From a virus, in IMG/VR virus record IMGVR_UViG_3300020083_000009, positions 1 through 60,018 of that record: a stretch of DNA of 60,018 bases. The stretch is one strand, 5' to 3'. Below, one piece after another: positions 23,889-35,200 of the stretch. Position numbers and translations under genes: made by a program. The stretch's first letter is position 1, and every line of letters begins with the position of its first letter. Below the pieces are notes generated by a model that was not told where the DNA came from, made no database searches, and worked only from the letters and a program-made list of their open reading frames with translations.

Positions 23889-26800
23889 TTCTGAATCCTA
23901 CAAAATTAATTACAAATGTAGTAATCCCAACTTGTGCTGGAGTTGCTTGTAAACGAATATAACCAGCGTCTATTCCTTCGTCAATATCAACTTCATAAGT
24001 AGCAACATCTGTGCCAGTTCCAACAGTTGCATATTCAACATTATAAGATACTGTACCATTATGGATTGCCAATATCTTAGTAAATTGGTATCTACCAGTT
24101 GCTCCAACACCTGATGTAGATGCTTGAATTTGATATTCTACGGATCGGTATTCTAATCTAGATAGTGTTTCATGAATTGTTATTGCTGTTGTAGTAGTAA
24201 CTCCAATTCTAGCGGTGCCTGTATTAGTATCATTACCATACATGATATTACCATAGACATGAAGTTTCTCTCTTGCTGCAGTTGTACCAATACCAACAGA
24301 TCCAATGCCACTTACCGCACTAAGAATTGAACCACCAACTCCAACATGTAAACTTGTAGTTGTTGTAAATCCACTATTTTGAATTTGAACACTATTTAAG
24401 AACGATATTGTACCAATTCCACTGTAATTTAAATTAGTACCAGTTAAAAATTGTGCAGTTGTATTTGTTGATTGTAGATTAACAAAGGTTGCAATGCCTG
24501 TAAAGTTAAGACCCCCACCACCAAGATCAAAATCAACGGTGCTAATTGATTGTGCAGTTACAATTCCAAGAGTAACAATCCCCGTGTAAGTCAAATTATT
24601 TCCTTTTAAGAAATTAATCGTACCGACGCCAGCATAATTTAAATTAGTGCCTGAAATAAAGGTTACAACACCAACTGCTGCTCTTAGATCTGAAATACTA
24701 GAAATACCTGCAGTATAAGTATTTGTAAGATCTGCTTGAGTATAAGTTGCTCTCGTACCAGAAAGTGTAGTTACAACACCAACATTAGCGTACAATGTTT
24801 GAATTGTACCAATTCCACTTGATGCAATATTAATATTGTCAATGTATTCTAGGTCTGCAGAAGTATATCCAATTCCAAGACCATAAAGATTTTGTATCGT
24901 ACCAATGCCAGTATAATTAAGATTTGTTCCACTTACAAAAGTTACAAGACCAACATTAGTAATAACCTTTTCACTAATTGTACCAATTCCACTGAAGGAA
25001 AGATTTACACCATTAGTTAAATGAGCGAGTTGGTTATTTGGTGAGATTAATAAGGTATTAATTGTTGTTATGCCAGAAATATTAGCATTTGTAATACTTG
25101 CAAATCCTACCGTTGCAACTCCAGTATAATTTAAGTTAGTACCAGATACAAATGTTACAATACCAATGTTAGCATTTAAATCACTAATGCTACCAATTCC
25201 ACTATAGTAAATGTTTATTCCATTTAAATATGTTTGTGTAGAATTTGTAGCTGTTAGTGTCGTAACAACTCCACTGTTTACATTTAATGTACTTAGTGAA
25301 GTAATACCAGCAGAATAACCATTTGTTGCAGTAAAGTGTGTAATTATACCAACATCAGCCTTTAAAGTACTGATTGAAGCACCACCAGAAACAATGGTAT
25401 CAGTGTTTCTAAAGTTTACTGCCGTTGATAATCCACTATAATATAAATTTGTACCACGAAGTTCTGTGATTGTGCCAAGACCAGTAAACTGAGCGTCGGT
25501 TCCGTAAATTATATTAACTGTAGCAATTCCAGATGTGTTTGTATTGGTAAGTGTTGATTCAGTAGCATTAAAATTAGTTATTGTACCAATTCCACTGTAC
25601 GAAATATTAGTACCAGTTAAATAACTTATTGTAGAAATTCCTGTTACATTTAACTGGGGGGCACTTAAAGATTCATTAATATTAAGTGTTGTTATAATTC
25701 CACTATTAACATATAAAGTTGAAATTGAACCTATACCGCTATTATAAAAATCAGTGCTTCCTAGGTGAGTTACAACACCAACACTTGAATTTAGGATTTG
25801 AAAATTAACCGTAGTGATAGTAGCTGCTGAGCCCACTATGTTTAATGTGTTAAAGTCAACTGCAGTTAAAATACCCGTTACATTTAAATTTGGTGCACTT
25901 AAAGACTGCGTAATGTTAAATGTCGTTACAAATCCACTGTTAACATATAAAGTTGAAATTGAACCTATGCCACTATTATAGAAAGTAGTGCTTCTTAAAT
26001 CAGTTACAACACCAACATTTGAAGTTATGATTCCAGAATTAATTACGGAAATTGTTGCTGCATAGCTTACATTTGCATAAGCTGCAGTTATAATTCCAGT
26101 AATATTTGCGTTTGTATTAGTTAATGTAGTTATAATACCGCTGTTAACATATAATGTTCTAATACTGCCAATTCCAGCGTTATTACTTCTAACGATTGTT
26201 ACTAATTCTGTATCAATATAATCATTAGTTGTTGTGGTATTAATTTGAATTTCTCCAACAGATATAAATGTAACTGATGCATCACTAGGTATTGATTCAG
26301 CGTAAACAAAATCTCCAACTTCAATATCAGAAGTGTTAATTCCAATTATGTTTGTAGTGATTCCAAGTGCAATATCAGCTGTTTTAATGCCAACAGAAGT
26401 TGCATTAGTTAGTAGATAAGAATTTCTAAAACTAGATACAACGCCAACATTAGATGTTATGATACCTGAATTTATCGTGGTAATCGTAGCTGCTGAACTA
26501 ACATTTACATCAGTCGCTGTTAATATGCCAGTAATATTACTATAAGTGTTTGTTAATGATGATACGATGCCGCTATTAACAAGTAATGTTGAAATTGAAC
26601 CTATGCCACTATTATAGAAAGTAGTACTGCTTAAATTGGTTATAACTCCAACATTAGACTTAATATCAGTAATCGTAGCTGCATAGCTTACAATAGCATA
26701 CTCAGCTTTTACACAAAATGCAGTTAGAATTCCAGTAATATTTGCATCTGTATTAGTTAATGCAGTTATAGTACCAGAGGTATAGGAAAGACTTTCTCCA

Positions 26801-29193
26801 CTTAAAGATGTTACAACACCAATATTATTATATAAATTATTAATATTTGCATCATCTGTTACATCAAGATATGCAAAAGTATTAATTCCAGCACCAGTTA
26901 CAACAACACTTGTTGCATATAAATCACCAGTAAAGGTAGAAATACCTGCAACAGTAATATTGTTTAACTCGGCAGTACCAGCAGTTTGAACAATGTTATT
27001 TTCAGAACTACTAAACGTTGCAATACCAGATAAACTAGCATTGACAAGTTCTACTCCAGTAGAGTGAACAAATGAATTTCCAATGTCATAGCCAGTAGTA
27101 TGAATTCTAGTGTCAGCTCCAACAAATACTTCATTAGTAGTTCCCTTTAAAGTAATTGATGAAGTACCAACTGTAAGAATTCCAGTAACTCTAGCATTAC
27201 CATTGACAATTAAATCAGTATTACCAAATCCAATTTGAACATTTGCAAACGTGCTTATTCCAGTAACTTTAGCGTTTGTTGCGGTAAAGTGAGTAATTAC
27301 TCCAACATTTGCATTAAATGTACTAATAGAACCAATTCCACTATAGTAAATATTTGTTCCTTGAAGGAATAAAATATCTCCATCTCTTCCAATAAACTTA
27401 GTGGCAGTTACATTTGTATCGGTTAGTTGAATACCACCTACAGATAATCTGACACCATTTGGAACTAAGGTTGATCCAATGCCTACTGCATAATTAAACA
27501 ACCATGCATCGGTTGTACCAGCACCCATTGTGTTGGCTTTCACCCACAGTAATTGTTTGTAGGTACTTGGTAGTGTATTAATTCCACTTACAGTAAAGGG
27601 AACTAGTGAACTTCCTTCAGTCGATGCAATTGCAATACCGCCATGATTAGCTGTTGTATCTGATGAGGTATCATTTCCAGCTGTATTTGTAGTAAATCCA
27701 AGAATAATTTCTTTATCTTTAATCGTTAAATTCTGTGCAGTTAATGCAAGAGTTGTACCACCAACTGTTACGTTACCAGAAACGACTAAATCACTATTAA
27801 TTGTGACAGGAGCACTTAAAGTTGCACTGGTAGCATAGAGTGGACTTGCTAAAGTAGTAATACCAGCAACATAAAGATTGTTGTTGAGAATTGCACTGTT
27901 TGCGAGTGTTGTAACACCAGTAACACTTAGATTATTTGGAATTAAAACTACTGGAGTTGCAGTAGTACCAAAATTAATTGCCTGATTACCAGAAGCATTA
28001 TTAATACTTGATGCCCCAATGGTTCCTTGGAAGGCTACATTACCATTGGTATTGTAAATGTAGAATGAATTTGTTCCATCAGCTGCTTGAATATACCCAC
28101 TGCTAGGTCTAAAGCTGTTCGCAGTGATAATTCCTGTTGCATCTACACTTGTAGCAGAAAGAACACCAACTGTAGATATACCAGTGGCTCTAAAGTTTAC
28201 TGTTGTAGTAATGCCACCAATATTTAAGTTATTTGTAAGATTGACATCACCTGTTAAGGTTGAAATACCAGTAACTCTAAAGTTTCCAGTTGTAGTGATA
28301 CCAGAAACATTTAAATTGCTACTAAAGTTAGAATCGCCAGTGATTGTTGAGAATCCAGTGACTCTAAAGTTACCTGTTGTGGTGATACCACTGACATTTA
28401 AATTACTACTAAAGTTAGAATCGCCAGTGATTGTTGAGAATCCAGTGACTCTAAAGTTTCCCGTTGTGGTGATTCCAGTAACATTTAAGTTACTGTTGAT
28501 CATTGCTGGATTACTAAATGTAGAAACGCCAGATACTCTAATGGCGTTTGTAAATTCAGTATCACCTGTTAAGGTTGAAATGCCAGTAACCCTAAAGTTT
28601 CCAGTTGTAGTGATACCAGAAACATTCAAATTGCTACTAAAATTAGAATCACCAGTTAATGTAGAAACACCTGTAACTCTAAAGTTTCCTGTTGTGGTGA
28701 TTCCAGTAACATTTAAGTTACTGTTGATCATTGTACTTGAGGCAAACGTAGATACCCCAACTACTCGTAGATTATTATCAAAAGTAACATCACCAACAAA
28801 AGTAGTTACACCAACGTAGTATAATCCTCCAGTAAATCTTGTATCACCAACAAGATCTAAAGCATACTCAGCTTTTGGAGTTGTACGAATACCAACACTG
28901 CTAGTTCCATCAACACGAAAATTGGTATTAATATCCAATCCATAGATCGGATCTGTTTTGGCAATACCAACGTATCCATCCGTAAAGAAAGTATTGAAAA
29001 CTGTACTACCTAACCCAACTGCCCATGGGTTAATAAGAGTTATTGTTACTCCTACGCCAACACCACCTTGATCACGTTTAAAGTATGCTCTACCATCATA
29101 CGTGTTATAAGCTAATTCACCAAACTCTAGCTGCGATATGGATGGAAGTTTTCCAGGTACAGCAGATCTTCTTAACTTGATTGGTGTTGCCAT
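23884..29193 (-). CDS. Giant repetitive virion protein, 1769 aa
   Basis: The N terminus (MATPIKLRRSAVPGKLPSIS, then LEFGELAYNTYDGRAYFKRD) is a typical fibre-attachment region. The rest is built almost entirely of short beta repeats: 29-residue units (SGITTTGNFRVTGFSTITGD) near residues 140-320, and longer repeats containing SGIGSISTLYVNSGIITTL. The C terminus (about the last 100 residues) is non-repetitive, but I see no S74 serine/lysine signature, so it may not self-process. Long fibre or whisker-like protein by composition and position. A palindrome (29221-29242) and a possible late box lie just upstream. Confidence 0.75.
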   Translation of the reverse strand: MATPIKLRRSAVPGKLPSISQLEFGELAYNTYDGRAYFKRDQGGVGVGVTITLINPWAVGLGSTVFNTFFTDGYVGIAKTDPIYGLDINTNFRVDGTSSVGIRTTPKAEYALDLVGDTRFTGGLYYVGVTTFVGDVTFDNNLRVVGVSTFASSTMINSNLNVTGITTTGNFRVTGVSTLTGDSNFSSNLNVSGITTTGNFRVTGISTLTGDTEFTNAIRVSGVSTFSNPAMINSNLNVTGITTTGNFRVTGFSTITGDSNFSSNLNVSGITTTGNFRVTGFSTITGDSNFSSNLNVSGITTTGNFRVTGISTLTGDVNLTNNLNIGGITTTVNFRATGISTVGVLSATSVDATGIITANSFRPSSGYIQAADGTNSFYIYNTNGNVAFQGTIGASSINNASGNQAINFGTTATPVVLIPNNLSVTGVTTLANSAILNNNLYVAGITTLASPLYATSATLSAPVTINSDLVVSGNVTVGGTTLALTAQNLTIKDKEIILGFTTNTAGNDTSSDTTANHGGIAIASTEGSSLVPFTVSGINTLPSTYKQLLWVKANTMGAGTTDAWLFNYAVGIGSTLVPNGVRLSVGGIQLTDTNVTATKFIGRDGDILFLQGTNIYYSGIGSISTFNANVGVITHFTATNAKVTGISTFANVQIGFGNTDLIVNGNARVTGILTVGTSSITLKGTTNEVFVGADTRIHTTGYDIGNSFVHSTGVELVNASLSGIATFSSSENNIVQTAGTAELNNITVAGISTFTGDLYATSVVVTGAGINTFAYLDVTDDANINNLYNNIGVVTSLSGESLSYTSGTITALTNTDANITGILTAFCVKAEYAIVSYAATITDIKSNVGVITNLSSTTFYNSGIGSISTLLVNSGIVSSLTNTYSNITGILTATDVNVSSAATITTINSGIITSNVGVVSSFRNSYLLTNATSVGIKTADIALGITTNIIGINTSDIEVGDFVYAESIPSDASVTFISVGEIQINTTTTNDYIDTELVTIVRSNNAGIGSIRTLYVNSGIITTLTNTNANITGIITAAYANVSYAATISVINSGIITSNVGVVTDLRSTTFYNSGIGSISTLYVNSGFVTTFNITQSLSAPNLNVTGILTAVDFNTLNIVGSAATITTVNFQILNSSVGVVTHLGSTDFYNSGIGSISTLYVNSGIITTLNINESLSAPQLNVTGISTISYLTGTNISYSGIGTITNFNATESTLTNTNTSGIATVNIIYGTDAQFTGLGTITELRGTNLYYSGLSTAVNFRNTDTIVSGGASISTLKADVGIITHFTATNGYSAGITSLSTLNVNSGVVTTLTATNSTQTYLNGINIYYSGIGSISDLNANIGIVTFVSGTNLNYTGVATVGFASITNANISGITTINTLLISPNNQLAHLTNGVNLSFSGIGTISEKVITNVGLVTFVSGTNLNYTGIGTIQNLYGLGIGYTSADLEYIDNINIASSGIGTIQTLYANVGVVTTLSGTRATYTQADLTNTYTAGISSISDLRAAVGVVTFISGTNLNYAGVGTINFLKGNNLTYTGIVTLGIVTAQSISTVDFDLGGGGLNFTGIATFVNLQSTNTTAQFLTGTNLNYSGIGTISFLNSVQIQNSGFTTTTSLHVGVGGSILSAVSGIGSVGIGTTAAREKLHVYGNIMYGNDTNTGTARIGVTTTTAITIHETLSRLEYRSVEYQIQASTSGVGATGRYQFTKILAIHNGTVSYNVEYATVGTGTDVATYEVDIDEGIDAGYIRLQATPAQVGITTFVINFVGFRI
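28230..28740 (-). repeat. Tandem 87-bp repeats (29 codons) in the 1769-aa gene
   Basis: Successive units share long identical blocks. For example, the 50 bases beginning at 28321 recur at 28408. Each unit encodes one 29-residue beta repeat. About five units are visible, with the outer copies diverging more. Confidence 0.75.
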
Positions 29194-29220
29194 CTAGCAA
29201 TCCTCGGTGGTATATACCCT

Positions 29221-29242
29221 AATGGTGGTATATACCACCATT
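29221..29242. repeat. Perfect 22-bp palindrome between two giant genes
   Basis: The sequence is its own reverse complement, centred between 29231 and 29232. The core GGTGGTATATACC also occurs at 29206-29218. It sits 3 bases beyond the stop of the 2343-aa gene and 28 bases before the next ATG. It could be a terminator or processing hairpin, although no U-tract follows, or a dimer binding site. Confidence 0.7.
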
Positions 29243-29244
29243 TT

Positions 29245-32200
29245 CTATTTAGTTTTCTTTAACTCGTCAATTTCAGCTTTGAGTTCCTTGATTGCTTCAA
29301 TCAGAACTGGAATGATAGCAGTGTATTCAACTGTTTTCAGTCCCTTATCATCTTCTGAAATAATTTCAGGCAATACCTCTTCAACTTCTTGTGCGATCAA
29401 ACCAAGTTGATGCTTATCACAATCAATTCTATCATACTCAACTCCACGTAGACCAAGAATCTTAGCAAGAGATCCCTCAAGTGGTTTGATATTTGTCTTT
29501 AAGGAAAGATCAGAGGTAATCGTAATTTGAGTGGTAACTTGTAAGTTAGTAGCAAATAGTGTTGAACCACTATAGTAAAAATCAAGGTCTATATGTGGAA
29601 GATAGGTATTACCTCCACCACCAGAAGAACCCATCAGATAATACTGCCCACTGGTAATAGTATTGACTTGTACCGAACTTGCTGATGAAGCATTACCACT
29701 ACAAGAATTAGAAGAACCAAGAATACTAATATTCCAGCCCGTTCCCGATGCATTAGTACCATTAGCAGCAGCAGCACCTATGGTATTGTAAGAAATGGTT
29801 CTTGCTGCACTTCCGTCGAAAGTAGTTCCTGATCCATTTCCACCACCAGTATTAGTAAATGCGAGGGAAGCTACTGTAGCACCAGAAGAACCAAGAATAC
29901 TAATATTCCAGCCCGTTCCCGATGCATTAGTACCATTAGCAGCAGCAGCACCTATGGTATTATAAGAAACGATTATTGCTGCACTTCCGTTGTAATTAGT
30001 TCCTGATCCATTTCCACCACCACCATTATTAAATGTAATGTTAGTAAGATTATTTCCTAGAGATACACCACTGATCGTGGAATGGGCAAGTTTAGAAATT
30101 GCAATCGCTGCGGATCCACTAATGTCTGCATTTTCAATAGAACCTGCGGCATAAGCTGTAGTAAGTTGAACCGCTGAAGTTCCATCAAATGCAACTGCAC
30201 TTGCAGTTACATCACCAGTAAGATTAAAGTTTCTTGGCGTTGCAAGTTTCGTTGAAGTTGCAGCTAGTCCTACAAAGTTATTTGCATAAACATTTGCAAA
30301 TCTCTCATTAGCAGCACCAATATCACCACTGTTGGCAGTTTGAGGTAGAATGCTAGATGCTAATTTAGCATTAAACGTAACCGTGTCAGTGTTTGCATTG
30401 CCAAACGTAGTGTTACCCTCAAATGTAGCAAGTCCTGTTACAAAAAGACTTGATGTGGATGTAAGTCCTGTGACTGTTATAGATGGAGCTTGTACTGCGC
30501 TGAAGAATGTAGTTAACCCAGTAACCGCAAGACTTCCAGAAGCATCAAGTCTGTTTGAAATTGTTGCAACACCAACAGTTAAATCAGTACCACTAATATA
30601 TGGTAATGTTGAAAGACCAATTGAATTAACATTACCTGTTAAGTTTCCTGTTACATTTCCTGATACGTTTCCACTTAACGAAGCATTAATTGTGCCAGCA
30701 TTGAAGTTACCAGAACCATCTCTAGCAACAATAGTTGACGCAGTATTTGCAGATGTAGCATTTGATGTTACAGTGAACGTTGCTGCACCAGAGTTATTAA
30801 AAGTTGTTGATCCTGATAATCCAGTTCCAGAAGTATTAAGAGTTAGAGTATTTACTAAGTTTCCACTAAATGTGCTAGCAGTAACACTACCACCAACTAC
30901 AAGGTTATTTGTGGAAGGATTATACGAAATGCCAGGATCTACATAAACTTTTTCACCACCACCTGCTTGATTAACGCCAGTGCTGCTTGCCACAAATGAT
31001 AGGTAATGTGCGGCGTTTGTTGATACGCCAGTGGTAATGATATTTTTAGAGGCTGCAGCTGTTCCAGTAAATCCATCAGGGAATACAATATTAATAGTAT
31101 CAACTTCCAAGTTACCCATCTTAACATTGCCCGTGAAGGTAGATACACCAGCAACACTTACACTAGTATTTGTAGTAATTGCAACACGAGAAGTAGCAGA
31201 TCCACCAAAAGTTGTAATTCCTGCAAAGGAAATTCCTACTCCAGGTTGAGCATAAACACCAGAACCAGTAATAAATGTTGTAAAGCCAACATTTTGAACA
31301 TCACCAAGAGCGATTCTATTAACACTACCACCATTATCAAAGGTTACAATACCAGTAACTCTAAGTTGATCAAAAATAGCACCACCGCCAGAAATTTGAA
31401 GAAGATCTTGTGGTTGTGGAGTTCCAATACCAATTTTGTCAGGGGTAATGACTGTGGAATTTGTCTCTTGGCTAACAAGACCATATCTCTTCCATCCAGT
31501 TGCTGCACCAGTGTAAACCCAACCAAGATACTTACCAACCTCAGGGGTGCTGTTAAAGGTAACATCACCTTGAGTTACAACAGTTACAGGTGTTGAGATG
31601 CCAACAGTATACGATCTAACTTGTGTTGCATTGCCCTTAAGTTCCAACTTGATAGCTTCAATACCATCAGTTGCACTAGAGGTAAGTTTCTTATACAATG
31701 AAACTGGACCTCTAAATTCTGAGGATTGGAAGTTACCAATACCACCAGTTACCTTAAGACTATTATTAACTGTAATATCATCATAAGTTACTGAAAGACT
31801 TGAATCATTAATTCCAAGATATGTCTCAGTTGGAACATTAATTGAAATCTCAGTGTTATTGATTGGGCTAATAATCTTATTACCAATATAGAAATCACCA
31901 CTATCGTTAGTACCAGTATATGCAGCAGTACCACCATCACATTGCACTGATTGGGTTAGGAACTGTTCTTCACGACTTAAAATTCTATTCTGTCTTGATG
32001 GTAATGCAACAGCATAGTTACCATGACCAAAACCAACATATTCAAATGTATGACCAGATGCACGAATAATTGAATGTCTTCTAAGTTCTGTAGGAATTAC
32101 ACGAATCTTTCTTGCTAGTGAGTTTGCTTCGTGAGCATCTGCATCAGTTCCAAGAACACCTCTGATAATATCTGCAGTATTGGTTGCAGTATTAATTGAA

Positions 32201-35200
32201 CCAGAAATACGAACAATCTCGTTATCAATTTGTAAGAAATCGCCAGTGTTGAATCCAACAATACTACCACTTAAAGTAATTGAAGTGCCAGTAGTTGTAA
32301 TGCCTGCCGAAGAAATTGTTCCAATTCCAGCATAGAATGGAATCATTCGGTTTGCAATCTTTTCATCAGCAAGAGCAGTATCTGCAGATCTTGATTCGGT
32401 TGCTCCAGAAAGAATAAAGCAACTACCAGTAAACGCGGGATTGGTAACTCCAGCTCCAATAAAGAAGTTAAAGCTATTAACACTTAAACGAGTTGCTATC
32501 AGGAAAGTTCCGTTATAAACAGTTTGTGCAGCACCAACAACTGTAAATTTATTACCAGCTACAAGACCATGAGGTTGTGATGTAGTTACTGTTACAATTC
32601 CAGTTGCAGTGCTAGAATATTCAATTCCAGTTGCGACTGTAACCTCATCAGTTAATCTTACATAACCATTAATGCCAGTACTACCCGTGTAGATACCAGG
32701 ATTGCTGCCATTATCATAAGTTATAATCTTGCTACTTGTAATTCCAGCAATTCTATAAACACCGTTATAACCACTATTAGTTCTATTTCCAGTTGTACCA
32801 ACACCAACAACTTCAATTGCATCACCAATATTATTATTGATGGCAGTAACTTGTACAACAGCAGGAGACCATGAAGCTTGCGTAGCCACTCCAATGACGG
32901 TCATGGTCATGCCAATTCCATAGGCAGAACCACCATCAACTACAGTAACACCATCGATTGCACCAGCTGCACTTACTGAGACATTAGCTGTTGCACCTTC
33001 ACCAGTAATACCAACACCAACAAGCTTAGCATTATAAAGAACTGTGGTAATACCAGCATATCCATAATTTGCACCAGCAGAAACGATTGAGAGAGATCTT
33101 ACTGAGTTTAGATTATGATCAACTTCAGTGAAGATTGAAGTAATACCAGCATTATTTGCAGCTCCAGTTACAGCAATACCAATTCTGTTGTTGCGTAGGA
33201 AAGTTGATACAGTTTCCTTAGTAATACTATTTTGTCGATCATTGATTACAACTTTACCAAGTAAATCATTCTTAGCATTAGAAATTGATGATTGTGGATC
33301 AGAATTAAAGTTATCTCTGTCTAAGGTTGGATATAGATTTGCTGGACTCTGTGAGAAGTTATAATGATCAAAATAAGTATCTGATGGCGAAACATTACTT
33401 GTTAGGCAAGTTAAGTGATAAATTCCATCAGTCTTATTATACTCATGTGTTTGTAATTTATCAATGCTGTAGATATAAAAAGTATTCTTATACTCTTGCC
33501 TATAGACATAAGGAAGAGTTTCATTTCTTGTGGAGGATGTATCTACAAAGGTTCCAAGTGTAGTATCAACTGAATACTGGAATTGTTTTGAATTTAGAAC
33601 CGCAGTTACAGAATTAATTCCATTATATGCACGATTATCAAGGCGAGTTAAATTATCAGAACTCTTAACATTTTTAAGAGTTACTTTATCTCCAACTATG
33701 AAGTTATGTCGAGTTTCAGTAGTTACAGTGACTAAATCGTTGAGTGAATCATAAGAAACACTTGCAATAATTTTAGGATTTCTCTTTTTAATTTGATTAT
33801 CAACTAATGAAAATTCTGTAGAATTGCTAATACCACTTGTTCTTGATTCTTGAATAATAAAGTTTGTGGAGGGTTCTCTTGCAATCGTATACTCTTTAGG
33901 AATCACATAACGGAATCTGTAAATTCTATCATTTACAGAACGAGTATCAATTTTTCTTGTAATATATGACTTAGAACTTTCTCCAGTGATTAAAAATTGT
34001 CTGTAAGTTATAAATCCACTTCTGATTGTATTATTACCTGATGATGAAGTATTTACATACCAATTAAAATTGCTAGGGTCATATTGAATTGGGTGACCAA
34101 TTTCATTTGGTGCCTTGTCATTAACACGGCTAACGACTCTAAGGAGACCACCATTAGTGTTGTAAATATCAATTGGAATTGGTGTTCCAGAAATAGCATT
34201 ATTTAAGCTTCTAGAAAGTTGAATTTGATTTGCAAAAAGAGCACCACCAGTGATTGCATAGTATAGTTGATTTGCTTCAAGTCCATCAGGAGTTAAGCCA
34301 TTATCGCTTAAAACACGAACACTCTCACCAGTAAACAGTGTATGTGGTGCTTCTAAGTTTAGAGTATTACCAGAAGTGATACTGTTTGCCGCGCCAACAC
34401 GAATAACTTTAAATTCTTTTTCTGAAGTTGGTCCGTCTGCTCCACTAGGAATGGGCATTAAAATAGGAGCAGAAAGAGTTACTTCAGAGGTTGCTGTTGC
34501 AACGTTAACATAGAGAATCTCGTCTCTTTTAGCACCAACTGAAAAAGAGTCTACAATGTGTGGAGGTGGATTATCCGCACGGGTTGATCCAAATAGATAA
34601 ATTCTGTTCGTTGTTGAAATCCCAGGAGCATTGGTTGTTAAACCAACATTAAGTGACAACCAAGTTTTTGTATCAGCACTAGTTGCTATGTCCTTTGGTG
34701 GAATGATGTGAGTAATGTAGCCAACATCATCTCTGTCAAAGGCTCTTTCTTGGAATCCTTTAGCAACAAGTGATCTTGCACCAAAGTTAGAGTTAGAGTT
34801 GGTAATTGAAATATCACCACCAGACTCTACAAGGAAATGTTGAGAGAAACCGATAGAGAAGATTGAAACTGCCTGAATGAATGAGGAGTTAGAAACCCTT
34901 ACATGATAAGTTTCATAATCAGGCTTATAAATTGCACTTGAATTTAAGTGTAAAGGAAGTGATGAAATACCAGCGTTGATTGCGGTGTCATTATCCTGAT
35001 AAGTTCCAGTATTTCTATTATAGATTACAAATGCATTATCATCACGTTGTAGAGAAATACCAGTGAACTGTGCTACAACGATTGATTTAAATCCAGAAGC
35101 TTTTGAACCGTCTCCATGGAGACCATTCATGCCATATGTAGATCTTAGTGAACAGTTAAAAATGTATGGAGAGGCACCATTAACGTTATCTGGTTCGATA

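Noticed and set aside
28230-28740. CRISPR-like array
   Set aside because: The periodic repeats are codon-length multiples inside an open reading frame and encode protein repeats, with no unique spacers or cas genes.
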